Below, piece by piece: positions 1-7,881 of a DNA stretch of 64,000 nucleotides. The notes beneath the pieces were generated by a model, which searched no databases, was not told the DNA's origin, and worked only from the letters and a program-made list of their open reading frames with translations. Source of the stretch: JAQGMV01 sp035626595 (lineage in GTDB: Bacteria; Pseudomonadota; Gammaproteobacteria; Burkholderiales; SG8-41); the NCBI GenBank assembly GCA_035626595.1, contig DASPNJ010000062.1, positions 6,152-70,151 on the forward strand, given 5' to 3'. Made by a program: the position numbers and the translations under genes. Each line of letters opens with the position of its first letter. The first letter of the stretch is position 1.

Positions 1-192
1 CGCCTCATCGCGGACGCGTCGCTGCGCACGACCCTGGCACGCGCAGCACGGCGACGCGCGCTCGAATACACCCCGGAGCGCATGGCGCGCGGTTACGAGC
101 GCGTCTATGCGGCGCTTGCGGGGGATGCCGGTTACGCGCGCGCGGGCCGTAAGTCGGCTGCCGCGCAGGAGTCACGCCAGTGCGCGTCGTAA
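1..192 (+). CDS. Glycosyltransferase, C-terminal end only (partial)
   Basis: An open frame enters from the left edge and stops with TAA at 190-192. The 63 visible residues form a helical, Arg/Ala-rich tail. It contains the stretch LEYTPERMARGYERVYAAL, which resembles the last helix of GT4-type glycosyltransferases. The frame overlaps the GTG start of the next gene by 13 bases, so the two are probably one transcript and translationally coupled. The catalytic domain lies outside the window, so sugar donor and acceptor cannot be judged. Confidence 0.6.
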   Translation, partial: RLIADASLRTTLARAARRRALEYTPERMARGYERVYAALAGDAGYARAGRKSAAAQESRQCAS

Positions 193-1295
193 TCTTCTGC
201 CATTCGCTGGTTTCGGACTGGAACCACGGCAACGCACATTTCCTGCGCGGTATCTGCACGGAGTTGCTGGCGCGCGGCCATGCGCTCGACGTGTACGAGC
301 CTGCGGATGCGTGGAGCGTCTCGCATCTGGTGGCCGAGCATGGTGAGACACCCATCGCGGGCTTCCGGCGCGCCTATCCGGCCCTGCGAAGCCGCCGCTA
401 CGGGCCCGAGCTCGATCTCGATGCCGCGCTCGCCAGCGCGCAGCTCGTGCTCGTCCACGAATGGAACGATCACGCGCTGGTACAGCGAATCGGCGAGCAC
501 CGACGTCGCAACGGCCATTATCGGCTGCTGTTCCACGACACGCACCACCGCTCGATCACGGAGCCTGACGCGATGGCCGCGTATCGCCTGGAGCACTACG
601 ACGGGGTGCTCGCGTTCGGCGCGGTGATCCGTGATCTATACCGACAGCTCGGGTGGGCGCAGCGCGCGTGGACGTGGCACGAAGCCGCCGACACGCGAAT
701 CTTTCGGCCGCTCACCGGAGAGTCGCGTCGCGGCGATGTCGTGTGGGTCGGCAACTGGGGCGATGACGAGCGCGCCTCGGAGCTCGATGAGTTCCTGCTC
801 GAGCCGATTCGCGCGCTGCGACTGCAGGCGCTGGTCCACGGCGTGCGTTATCCGGCCGACGCGCTCGCTCGCTTGGCGGAAGCCGGCATTGCGTACGGCG
901 GTTGGCTGCCCAATTACGAGACCCCGCGCGTGTTCGCGCGCCATGCAGCGACGGTGCACGTGCCGAGACGTCCGTACGTGAAAGCACTGCCGGGCGTGCC
1001 GACGATCCGTGTATTCGAGGCGCTCGCGTGCGGTATACCGCTGGTTTGCGCGCCGTGGGAGGACACCGAGGGGCTGTTCGAGCCCGGCGCCGACTACCTC
1101 GTGGCGCGCAGCGGCGCGGAGATGAAGCGGCATCTCGACGCGGTGATCCGTGATCGTGATCTTGCGCGCGAGCTGGCGGAGCACGGACGCCGCACGATAC
1201 TGGCGCGGCACACGTGCGCGCACCGGGTCGACGAGCTCCTGCGCATCCATGCCGAGCTGGTTGGCCGCACCAGAACAGTCGGGCTCGCGGTATGA
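180..1295 (+). CDS. CgeB-type family 1 glycosyltransferase, paralogue 1
   Basis: A 371-residue protein with a GTG start. The N-terminus has a short beta strand followed by a Trp-Asn-His-Gly-Asn segment (residues 13-18) and a Glu-Pro near residue 40, the pattern of CgeB/DUF3880-type glycosyltransferases. The C-terminal third has RVFEALACGIPLV, typical of the Glyco_trans_1_2 nucleotide-sugar site, and a closing ARHTCAHRVDELL helix. It is the first of three tandem paralogues ending in an ATGA overlap with the next. Cytoplasmic sugar transfer to a surface glycan is inferred from family and context. No substrate can be assigned. Confidence 0.8.
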   Translation: MRVVIFCHSLVSDWNHGNAHFLRGICTELLARGHALDVYEPADAWSVSHLVAEHGETPIAGFRRAYPALRSRRYGPELDLDAALASAQLVLVHEWNDHALVQRIGEHRRRNGHYRLLFHDTHHRSITEPDAMAAYRLEHYDGVLAFGAVIRDLYRQLGWAQRAWTWHEAADTRIFRPLTGESRRGDVVWVGNWGDDERASELDEFLLEPIRALRLQALVHGVRYPADALARLAEAGIAYGGWLPNYETPRVFARHAATVHVPRRPYVKALPGVPTIRVFEALACGIPLVCAPWEDTEGLFEPGADYLVARSGAEMKRHLDAVIRDRDLARELAEHGRRTILARHTCAHRVDELLRIHAELVGRTRTVGLAV

Positions 1296-2401
1296 GCCGC
1301 GGCCTCGACATCGCTTTCTTCGGCTCGAGCCTCGTCTCCGCGTATTGGAACGGCGCTGCAACGTACTACCGCGGCATCGTGCGGGCGCTGTACGAGCGCG
1401 GTCACCAGGTCACCTTCTACGAGCCCGATGCTTACGGGCGGCAGCAGCACCGCGACATTGCCGATCCCGACTGGGCGCGCGTCGTCGTCTATCCGGGTGA
1501 GGGCGAAGCGCACGCGCTGCGCACGCTCGAAGCCGCGCGCGGCGCCGATCTCGTCATCAAGGCGAGCGGGGTCGGCGTGTTCGACGAGCTGCTCGAAAAA
1601 GCCGTGCTCGATTTGCAACGTCCGGGAACACTGGTCGCATTCTGGGACGTCGACGCGCCCGCGACGCTCGATCGCATGCGAAGCGCTCCGCGGGATCCGT
1701 TTCGCGCGCTGGTGCCCCGATACGATCTCGTGCTGACCTACGGCGGCGGCGATCCTGTCGTGAATGCCTACCGCGAGTTCGGCGCCAAGATATGCGTGCC
1801 GATCTACAACGCGCTCGATCCTTCGACGCACTATCCGGTCGAGCCGGCCCCGCGTTTCGAAGCCGATCTCGGTTTTCTCGGCAATCGCCTGCCGGACCGG
1901 GAGGCGCGGGTGGAGCGGTTTTTTCTCGACGCCGCCGCGCGCCTGCCGCAGCGCCGCTTCCTGCTCGGCGGCAGCGGATGGGAGGGGAAGCCGATGCCGG
2001 CGAGCGTGCGTTACGTGGGGCACGTCTACACCGCCGAGCATAACGCGTTCAACTGCACGCCGCGCGCAGTGCTCAACGTAAGCCGCGAGAGCATGGCGCG
2101 TTATGGCTTCTCTCCTGCGACGCGTGTGTTCGAGGCGGCGGGTGCGGGCGCATGCCTGATCACCGACGCGTGGGAGGGCATAGGCCTTTTCCTCGAACCG
2201 GGCACGGAGGTACTCGTCGCCGTTCACGGCGAGGAAGTGGCGGAGCACGTGGAGCGTCTGGACGCACCGACCGCGAGGCGCATCGGGCGCGCGGCGTACG
2301 CGCGCGTGCTCGCCGAGCACACGTACGCGCACCGCGCCGCGCAGCTCGAAGCGCTGCTCGAGGGGTGCAGCGTGCCCGTTTGCGCAGGTGCGACGGCATG
2401 A
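1292..2401 (+). CDS. CgeB-type family 1 glycosyltransferase, paralogue 2
   Basis: A 369-residue protein. ATG at 1292 is chosen because it gives an ATGA overlap with the preceding stop and matches the N-termini of the two neighbours (IAFFGSSLVSAYWNGAATYYRG). The C-terminal domain has RVFEAAGAGACLITDAWEG and the AEHTYAHRAAQLEALL tail of the family. It lies within a coupled glycosyltransferase run, so its product likely adds one sugar in the same glycan pathway. It differs enough from its neighbours that a distinct linkage is plausible, but the sequence does not show which. Confidence 0.82.
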   Translation: MSRGLDIAFFGSSLVSAYWNGAATYYRGIVRALYERGHQVTFYEPDAYGRQQHRDIADPDWARVVVYPGEGEAHALRTLEAARGADLVIKASGVGVFDELLEKAVLDLQRPGTLVAFWDVDAPATLDRMRSAPRDPFRALVPRYDLVLTYGGGDPVVNAYREFGAKICVPIYNALDPSTHYPVEPAPRFEADLGFLGNRLPDREARVERFFLDAAARLPQRRFLLGGSGWEGKPMPASVRYVGHVYTAEHNAFNCTPRAVLNVSRESMARYGFSPATRVFEAAGAGACLITDAWEGIGLFLEPGTEVLVAVHGEEVAEHVERLDAPTARRIGRAAYARVLAEHTYAHRAAQLEALLEGCSVPVCAGATA

Positions 2402-3486
2402 ATGTCCCGAAGTTGAAGATCGTCCTGCTGGGGCTCTCGATCACGTCGTCCTGGGGAAACGGTCACGCGACCACCTACCGCGGGCTCGTACGCGAACTGG
2501 CACGTGCCGGACATGAGGTGACGTTCTTCGAGCGCGACGTGCCCTGGTACGCCGCTCACCGCGATTTGCCGAAGCCGCCGTGGGGCAGAACGGTCCTGTA
2601 CGGAGGTCTCGATGAGCTGCGGGACAGTCACGCGCACGAAGTGTCCGCGGCCGACGTCGTGATCGTCGGCTCGTACGTCCCCGAAGGCGTGCGCGTCGGC
2701 GACTGGGTGCTCGAGCAGGCGCAGGGCATCACCGCGTTCTACGACATCGACACGCCGGTTACCCTGGCGAAGCTCGCGCGGGGTGATCACGAGTACCTGG
2801 CCCCCGGGCAGATTCGCCGCTACGACCTGTATCTGTCGTTCACCGGCGGTCCGACGCTCGCGCGTCTCGAGCGCGACTACGGCTCGCCGATGGCGCGCGT
2901 CCTGTACTGCTCGTTCGATCCCGAGCTCTACTTCCCGGAGGATCAGCCGCTCGCGTGGGACCTGGGTTACATGGGCACCTACAGCGATGACCGGCAGCCG
3001 ACGGTGGACTCGCTGCTGCTCCAGCCCGCGCGCGGCTGGCCGTCGGGCCGCTTCGCGATCGCGGGACCGAGCTATCCCGAAACGGGTCGTTGGCCGAAAA
3101 ACGTTCGGTACATGCCGCACCTCGCGCCGAACGCGCACCGAACGTTCTATAACCGGCAGCGCTATACGCTCAACGTCACGCGCGCGGACATGATCGCCGC
3201 CGGCTGGTCGCCGAGCGTGCGGCTGTTCGAAGCTGCCGCATGCGCAACGCCGATCATCAGCGATCGCTGGCGCGGCATCGAGTCGCTGTTCACGCCCGGA
3301 CGCGAGATTCTGCTCGCCGATTCAGCGGCCGCAGTGCTCAAGATCCTGCGCGATTGTCCGGAACGCGAGCGCGTGGCGATCGGCAGGCGCGCGCGCACAC
3401 GCGTGCTCTCGGCGCATACCGCGGCGCATCGCGCGGCCGAGCTCGAGCGCTATCTCGCGCAGGCGCTGTCGCGCGTCGCGGCCTGA
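2398..3486 (+). CDS. CgeB-type family 1 glycosyltransferase, paralogue 3
   Basis: A 362-residue protein. ATG at 2398 overlaps the previous stop (ATGA) and aligns with the paralogues through SSWGNGHATTYRGLVREL and the following Phe-Glu-Arg-Asp. The C-terminal acceptor region RLFEAAACATPIISDRWRG and the SAHTAAHRAAELERYL tail are again family features. The three genes look like tandem duplications that diverged and were kept in one transcript. Role inferred: sequential sugar transfers for a surface polysaccharide or glycolipid. Confidence 0.82.
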   Translation: MNVPKLKIVLLGLSITSSWGNGHATTYRGLVRELARAGHEVTFFERDVPWYAAHRDLPKPPWGRTVLYGGLDELRDSHAHEVSAADVVIVGSYVPEGVRVGDWVLEQAQGITAFYDIDTPVTLAKLARGDHEYLAPGQIRRYDLYLSFTGGPTLARLERDYGSPMARVLYCSFDPELYFPEDQPLAWDLGYMGTYSDDRQPTVDSLLLQPARGWPSGRFAIAGPSYPETGRWPKNVRYMPHLAPNAHRTFYNRQRYTLNVTRADMIAAGWSPSVRLFEAAACATPIISDRWRGIESLFTPGREILLADSAAAVLKILRDCPERERVAIGRRARTRVLSAHTAAHRAAELERYLAQALSRVAA

Positions 3487-3492
3487 TCTCTC

Positions 3493-4377
3493 ATGCCGCG
3501 CAGCGCAAGCTATCGCAGGAGCGTCGCGGCACGGCGGGATGTCCACGAGGTCGGTACTTTCGCGAGCAGCTCGAGAAGCACCAGAGCCAGCGCGGCGCGC
3601 CGGCGAAAGATCGAAGCGCTCGCGCCCTGGTTTCACAATCTGCATTTTCCGGACGGCACCCAGACCGCGCCGGACCATTTTCTCGGCGGGGACTTCCCCG
3701 CGTTCAAATGGCGGGAGATCGCGCCGGCGCTGCCGGCGCGGCTCGATGGATGGCGCGTGCTGGACGTGGGATGCAACGCCGGGTTCTACAGTTTCGAGCT
3801 CGCACGCCGGGGCGCGCACGTCACCGCGATCGACATCGATCCGCACTATCTCGCGCAGGCGCGCTGGGCCTGCAGGCAATTCGGCCTCGAATCGCGCGTG
3901 CGCTTCAGGCGGATGGAAGTGTACGAGATCGCGCGCGATCCTCAGGGCTTCGATCTCGTCTGGTTCATGGGCGTCTTCTATCACCTGCGCTATCCGTTGC
4001 TCGCGCTCGACCTGCTCGCGCAGCGCACGCGCCGGCTGATGGTGTTTCAGACGCTCACGATGCCGGGCGACTCGGTTTACGCGCCACAACCGGACTACCG
4101 GATCGACGAGCGCACGCCGCTGCTCGAATCGGGCTGGCCCAAGATGGCGTTCATCGAACAGCGATTCTCCGGCGATCCGACGAACTGGTGGGTGCCGAAT
4201 CATGCCGGGGTGGAAGCGCTGCTGCGCTCGAGCGGGCTCAGCGTGAAGTCGCGGCCCGCTCACGAGGTCTATGTCTGCAAGCGCGTCACGCGCCGGCAGC
4301 GGCCAATCTATGGATCGCAGCTCGAGAGTATCACCGGCCTCGTCCAACGCGCTGCACCGCGCCGCCGCTTGCGCTAA
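3493..4377 (+). CDS. SAM-dependent methyltransferase, CmoB-like (TIGR04290-type)
   Basis: A 294-residue protein beginning seven bases after the glycosyltransferase stop. Motif I of the SAM site is LDVGCNAGFYSFELARRG (about residues 93-110), followed by the acidic AIDIDP. FVWFMGVFYHLRYPL-like sequence (WFMGVFYHLRYPL here) and a later TNWWVPN are shared with CmoB/DUF1698 proteins and with the TIGR04290 methyltransferases, which I recall occurring next to glycosyltransferase cassettes. The first roughly 35 residues are Arg-rich and unlike the family, so the true start may be later. Substrate is unknown; a glycan or a cassette-specific metabolite is more likely than tRNA given the neighbours. Confidence 0.72.
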   Translation: MPRSASYRRSVAARRDVHEVGTFASSSRSTRASAARRRKIEALAPWFHNLHFPDGTQTAPDHFLGGDFPAFKWREIAPALPARLDGWRVLDVGCNAGFYSFELARRGAHVTAIDIDPHYLAQARWACRQFGLESRVRFRRMEVYEIARDPQGFDLVWFMGVFYHLRYPLLALDLLAQRTRRLMVFQTLTMPGDSVYAPQPDYRIDERTPLLESGWPKMAFIEQRFSGDPTNWWVPNHAGVEALLRSSGLSVKSRPAHEVYVCKRVTRRQRPIYGSQLESITGLVQRAAPRRRLR

Positions 4378-4402
4378 AGCGTTGCGCGAGAGGCTCTATA
4401 CT
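4374..4402 (+). promoter_or_regulatory. Candidate sigma-70 promoter before the luciferase-like gene
   Basis: TATACT at 4397-4402 is a good -10 hexamer in the 58-base gap before the oxidoreductase. The best -35 at a workable distance is the poor TAAAGC at 4375-4380 with a 16-base spacer. The downstream gene has a GGGGAG ribosome site at 4425-4430. Weak evidence. Confidence 0.35.
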
Positions 4403-4435
4403 CACGCATTTTGACCCGTAAGACGGGGAGACTCG

Positions 4436-5560
4436 ATGCGACTCGGCATGTTCATGATGCCGCTGCACCCGGCCGGGCGCGCCCCCGCCGAGACGCTGCA
4501 GGAAGACCGCGAAGCGATCGTGCTCGCCGACAAGCTCGGTTATTACGACGTGTTCGTCGGCGAGCATCTCACGGAAAAATCCGAGAACGTCACCAACAGC
4601 TTCATCTTCCTTGCGAGCGTCATCAGCGATACGAAGCACATCAAGCTCGCGACCGGCACGTCGAACCTGTCGCACTCGCACCCGGCGCTGATCGCCTCGC
4701 ATGCCGCGATGTTCGATCATCTGGCCAAGGGCCGCTTCATCTTCGGTATCAGCCCCGGCGCGCTCGCGTCCGACGCCGAGGCGCTGGGCATACTCGGCGA
4801 GGACCGCAACAAGCTCTTCGCCGAAGCGATCGACGTGATCCTCGCGATCTGGGAGCGCGATGCTCCGTACGACATCGATTTTCCGGGCAACAGGTTCAAG
4901 GTCACGACGGCAAAGACCAGCGTCGCGGAGATCCAGCGCGGCACGCTTTACAAACCGTACCAGAAACCCCGTCCGGAGATCGTGGGCACGGTGGTCGCGC
5001 CGTTTTCGAAAGGCGTGGTCGCGATGGGCGAGCGCGATTTCCATCCGTTGTCGGCGAATTTCCTGCTGACGAAATGGCTGCCGAGTCATTGGACGAACTA
5101 CGTCGAAGGCAAGCGCAGGGCCGGATGCGTCGCCGATCCGGCGGACTGGCGCGTCGCGCGTACGATCTTCGTCGCGGACGACGACAAGGCGGCGCTGCGC
5201 TATGGCCGGAGCGACTCGGCGAGCCCGTATCGCTATTACTGGAAGATGCTGCTCACGAAGATGATGCTCTCGAAGCGTCACGCGATCTTCAAGACGCACG
5301 AGGAGCAGGACGACCGCGAGCTCACCGAGGACTACATGCTGCGCAATCTCGTGATCTGCGGCACGGTCGGGAGCGTCGTGGACCAGATCCTCGCGTTGCG
5401 CGAGGAGATCGGGGATTTCGGCGAGATCGTTTACGCGAACATGGACTGGGTCGATCCGGCGCTCGCGAAACGATCGATCGAGCTCATGGCGACCGAGGTG
5501 ATGCCGCGGGTGAATGCGGCGATCGCGCAGGAATCCACGCGCCGCGTCGCGTCGAGCTAG
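4436..5560 (+). CDS. Luciferase-like flavin-dependent monooxygenase (LLM class)
   Basis: A 374-residue protein. The N-terminal MRLGMFMMPLHP strand, VFVGEHLTEK, the LATGTSNLSHSHPALIASHAA segment and RFIFGISPGAL follow the TIM-barrel pattern of bacterial-luciferase-like oxidoreductases using reduced FMN (or F420 in other phyla). Length suits the alkanal-monooxygenase-like subgroup. GGGGAG ends five bases before the ATG. It starts its own unit after the glycan cassette and is convergent with a small minus-strand gene. The substrate cannot be read from sequence; relatives oxidise aldehydes, sulfonates or heterocycles. Confidence 0.85.
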   Translation: MRLGMFMMPLHPAGRAPAETLQEDREAIVLADKLGYYDVFVGEHLTEKSENVTNSFIFLASVISDTKHIKLATGTSNLSHSHPALIASHAAMFDHLAKGRFIFGISPGALASDAEALGILGEDRNKLFAEAIDVILAIWERDAPYDIDFPGNRFKVTTAKTSVAEIQRGTLYKPYQKPRPEIVGTVVAPFSKGVVAMGERDFHPLSANFLLTKWLPSHWTNYVEGKRRAGCVADPADWRVARTIFVADDDKAALRYGRSDSASPYRYYWKMLLTKMMLSKRHAIFKTHEEQDDRELTEDYMLRNLVICGTVGSVVDQILALREEIGDFGEIVYANMDWVDPALAKRSIELMATEVMPRVNAAIAQESTRRVASS

Positions 5561-5574
5561 CGACGCGTGGAAAC

Positions 5575-5595
5575 GCCGGCTGACAGGCAGCCGGC
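5575..5595. other. GC-rich hairpin between convergent genes
   Basis: GCCGGCTG (5575-5582) and CAGCCGGC (5588-5595) form an 8-base stem with a 5-base loop. It lies between the stop of the oxidoreductase gene and the stop of the small minus-strand gene. There is no T run on either side, so it is not a classical intrinsic terminator. Confidence 0.4.
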
Positions 5596-5609
5596 GCGGC
5601 ACGACGGTG

Positions 5610-5819
5610 TTACGGTCTGGAGTAGGTGCGGTTGCCGGGACGCGGAAGGCGCGGCTGTGCGGCTTCGAACACGTAGCCCTTCTGCTGGGCCGCGGCGAGG
5701 CAGCGTTCGTATTTTTCGTAGGATGACCGCGACTCGGCGACGACGGCGCGATCGACCGACAGCTGCTGCCAGCGCCAGCGCATGTCCTCTCCGACGAAGA
5801 ATCTCCAGATGACTCTCAT
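5610..5819 (-). CDS. Small Trp/Arg-rich conserved hypothetical protein
   Basis: A 69-residue protein starting with ATG at 5819. A perfect AGGAGG at 5833-5828 lies eight bases before it and argues against the upstream in-frame GTG at 5825. The sequence carries a Trp-Arg-Trp-Gln core (residues 14-17), then VVAESRSSYEKYERCLAAA and a Gly-Tyr-Val. The same arrangement (WRW, Ser, aromatic, Ala-rich helix, Gly-aromatic) appears in the putative protein at 51323-51607, so both may belong to one small-domain family. No signal peptide or membrane segment. Function unknown. Confidence 0.65.
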   Translation of the reverse strand: MRVIWRFFVGEDMRWRWQQLSVDRAVVAESRSSYEKYERCLAAAQQKGYVFEAAQPRLPRPGNRTYSRP

Positions 5820-5959
5820 TGACACATCCTCCTTGGCACGAGCGATGGTTTATCGTGGTGAATGCATGGACGACGGCTGGCGCGCAAGGCGATGGCCGCG
5901 TCGGACGAAATGGACTTAGGGGTGGCTGCTGTGCGGCGTCTCGGGTTCGATCGCCGCCG

Positions 5960-5987
5960 TTCAAATACTGATACGGGTCACTATAGC
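5960..5987 (+). promoter_or_regulatory. Candidate promoter for the thioesterase gene
   Basis: TTCAAA (5960-5965) and TATAGC (5982-5987) with a 16-base spacer lie in the divergent intergenic region. A start near 5994 would place the inverted repeat at 6012-6028 in the leader just downstream, a usual repressor position. Moderate-to-weak match to sigma-70. Confidence 0.35.
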
Positions 5988-6011
5988 ACAGGATGGTCTT
6001 TACGGCTCATT

Positions 6012-6028
6012 CGGACGACAATCGTCCG
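6012..6028. promoter_or_regulatory. Perfect inverted repeat, possible operator
   Basis: CGGACGA-CAA-TCGTCCG is a perfect 7+7 inverted repeat with a 3-base centre, ending 23 bases before the thioesterase ATG. The size fits a small dimeric repressor such as a TetR-like protein. It could alternatively form an mRNA hairpin. No regulator gene lies next to it. Confidence 0.4.
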
Positions 6029-6051
6029 CATTATGGTCGCGCATTAGTGTG

Positions 6052-6459
6052 ATGCCGCATGCACTCAGGCCGGGGCTCACCGGGACGACTGAAATCGTCG
6101 TGGGCACACGCGACACCGCGCCGCATGTGGGCAGCGGGAAAATCAAAGTGCTCGCAACGCCCGTGATGGTGAGCCTGATGGAGGAGGCTGCGCTCAACGC
6201 CGTCGAGGGTCTGTTGCCGGCGGGGCACCAGACCGTGGGGACGCGGCTCGACATCACGCACGTCGCCGCGACGCCGGTGGGGATGCGCGTCACCGCCGGT
6301 GCCGAAGTGACCGCTGTGGAAGGACGGCGGATCGTCTTTCGCGTGTGGGCCGACGACGAGGCGGAGCGTATCGGCGAAGGCGTGCACGAGCGCATCGTCG
6401 TCGACGTCGCGCGTTTCGACGCGCGCGCGCAGGCGAAAGCGCCGCCGCGCGGACGCTAG
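6052..6459 (+). CDS. Thioesterase of the fluoroacetyl-CoA thioesterase (FlK) family
   Basis: A 135-residue hot-dog fold protein. With the ATG at 6052 as residue 1, Thr36, Glu44 and His70 occur in LATPVM, LMEEAA and DITHVAATP. Their spacing (8 and 26 residues) is exactly that of the Thr42-Glu50-His76 triad of Streptomyces FlK. An adjacent GTG at 6049 is an alternative start. Family members hydrolyse acyl-CoA thioesters; fluoroacetyl-CoA specificity should not be assumed, since most bacterial relatives have no known substrate. It stands alone with a possible operator upstream. Confidence 0.72.
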   Translation: MPHALRPGLTGTTEIVVGTRDTAPHVGSGKIKVLATPVMVSLMEEAALNAVEGLLPAGHQTVGTRLDITHVAATPVGMRVTAGAEVTAVEGRRIVFRVWADDEAERIGEGVHERIVVDVARFDARAQAKAPPRGR

Positions 6460-6496
6460 CGCCGAACTTTTGGAGGGGTGTGGAGTCGAGACCAGT

Positions 6497-6925
6497 ATGA
6501 GGGCCATCTGCGTGCGCGCGTTCGTCTGCTTTACCGGCCTTGCCGCGGGCTTGACCGCTGCGCACGCGGCCGATACCGAGGTGCAGCGCCAGCTCCAGCA
6601 GCGCGACCAGCAGCAGACGGAGCTGCGTCTGAAGATGCAGCAGCAGATCGATCGTTCGCTGCAGCGGCCGCAATCCGCGGGCACGCAGGCCCCGCTGCAG
6701 ACGCCGCAGAGCGACGCGCGGCGTCGCGAGCTCGAGCGTGACCAGCAGCGGCGGCTACAGATGCTGCACGATCAGCAATTGCGCAGCGCAATTCCGGCAC
6801 CGGACGCGACGCACACGCAGCGCGACTTGGAACGGCAGCGCGCGCTCAACGCGAGCGGTTCGGAGCTTCAGAGATTCGGGATCGAGCGGCGGCTGGAGCC
6901 CGGCCGCGCCGGGCCGGCGCCGTGA
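6497..6925 (+). CDS. Exported Gln/Arg-rich coiled-coil protein of unknown function
   Basis: A 142-residue protein. ATG at 6497 is chosen because it gives a clean signal peptide (basic start, hydrophobic core, cleavage after AAHAA near residue 26). The mature part is dominated by Gln and Arg in heptad-like runs (QRQLQQRDQQQTELRLKMQQ) and is probably a periplasmic coiled coil. It starts 38 bases after the thioesterase stop and is convergent with the NYN gene. I do not recognise a named family. Confidence 0.6.
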   Translation: MRAICVRAFVCFTGLAAGLTAAHAADTEVQRQLQQRDQQQTELRLKMQQQIDRSLQRPQSAGTQAPLQTPQSDARRRELERDQQRRLQMLHDQQLRSAIPAPDATHTQRDLERQRALNASGSELQRFGIERRLEPGRAGPAP

Positions 6926-6938
6926 GCTCCGCCGCCGG

Positions 6939-7772
6939 TCAGTAATCCGGGTTGTAGCTCTTGATGATGACGCCGCCGGACTTCTCGTCCGGTTCGAGCG
7001 TGAGCAGCGCCCGCGACTGCGCGTCCTCGAGGAGCTTGCCGAAGCTGCGAAAACCGTAGTAGGCCTCGTTGAACCCGGGGCTGCGGCGCTTGAGCGCCTG
7101 CTTCACCATCGAGCCCCAGATCTTTTCCTCCGCGCCGCGCTCGGCGAACAGCGCCTCGACCGTCTCCATTACGAGGTCGACGGCCTCCTGCTTCTTGTCG
7201 GCCGGTTCGCTGGCGGCCTGCTTTGGCGCGCTGTCCGCTTCGGCCGCCGGTGTTTTCTTCTTCCGGCCTTGCTTCTTCGCGCGCTCGCGAACGAGATCGT
7301 CGTACAGGATGAACTCGTCGCAGTTCGCCATCAGCAGGTCCGAGGTCGATTTCTTCACCCCCACGCCGATCACGATTTTATTGTTCTCGCGCAGCTTGGA
7401 TACGAGCGGCGAGAAATCCGAGTCGCCGCTGACGATCACGAAGGTATCGACATGGCCCTTCGTGTAGCAGAGGTCGAGCGCGTCCACCACCATCCGGATG
7501 TCGGCCGAATTCTTGCCCGACATGCGCACGTGCGGGATCTCGATCAGCTCGAAAGACGCCTCGTGCATCGATTTCTTGAAATCCTTGTAGCGGTCCCAGT
7601 CGCAATAGGCCTTCTTCACGACAATGCTGCCTTTCAGCAGCAGGCGCTGAAGCACCTTGCCGATATCGAATTCGGCGTATTTCGCGTCGCGCACGCCGAG
7701 CGCGACGTTTTCGAAATCGCAGAATACGGCCATGTTGCGGGTGTCCTGACTGCTCATCGGCATTGTTTGCAA
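6939..7772 (-). CDS. NYN (PIN-like) domain protein with C-terminal OST-HTH/LOTUS domain
   Basis: A 277-residue protein. Residues 14-160 form a NYN/LabA-type nuclease fold with the acidic residues Asp19 (FCDFEN), Asp91 (SADIRMVVDA), Asp117 and Asp119 (SGDSDFSPL) that bind metal in this class. A charged linker (residues 163-196, Lys-rich) joins it to a C-terminal winged-helix region (about 197-270) with FNEAYYGFRSFGKLLEDA, typical of OST-HTH/LOTUS domains that bind RNA. Predicted cytoplasmic ribonuclease or RNA-binding factor. The exact start is uncertain; ATG at 7757 (MSSQD) is an alternative. Target RNA unknown. Confidence 0.85.
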   Translation of the reverse strand: MQTMPMSSQDTRNMAVFCDFENVALGVRDAKYAEFDIGKVLQRLLLKGSIVVKKAYCDWDRYKDFKKSMHEASFELIEIPHVRMSGKNSADIRMVVDALDLCYTKGHVDTFVIVSGDSDFSPLVSKLRENNKIVIGVGVKKSTSDLLMANCDEFILYDDLVRERAKKQGRKKKTPAAEADSAPKQAASEPADKKQEAVDLVMETVEALFAERGAEEKIWGSMVKQALKRRSPGFNEAYYGFRSFGKLLEDAQSRALLTLEPDEKSGGVIIKSYNPDY

Positions 7773-7881
7773 GCGTGATCGAGGACGCGATTGTGACCGC
7801 TAAAGCGTACGCTTGTCGATGCGCCGGCGCCGCGCCGGCCGGGCGAGCCTTGCGCGCTTCTATCACAGCCGCTTTGGGAGC

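Noticed and set aside
5575..5595. Intrinsic terminator after the luciferase-like gene
   Set aside because: The stem is good but neither side has a T run; listed only as a hairpin.
6052..6459. Calling the thioesterase a fluoroacetate-resistance gene
   Set aside because: The triad spacing matches FlK, but most family members outside Streptomyces have other or unknown substrates and no fluorometabolite genes are nearby.
6738..7778. Plus-strand open frame of about 350 codons across the NYN gene
   Set aside because: The NYN-LOTUS protein on the minus strand has conserved catalytic residues; the plus-strand reading does not.
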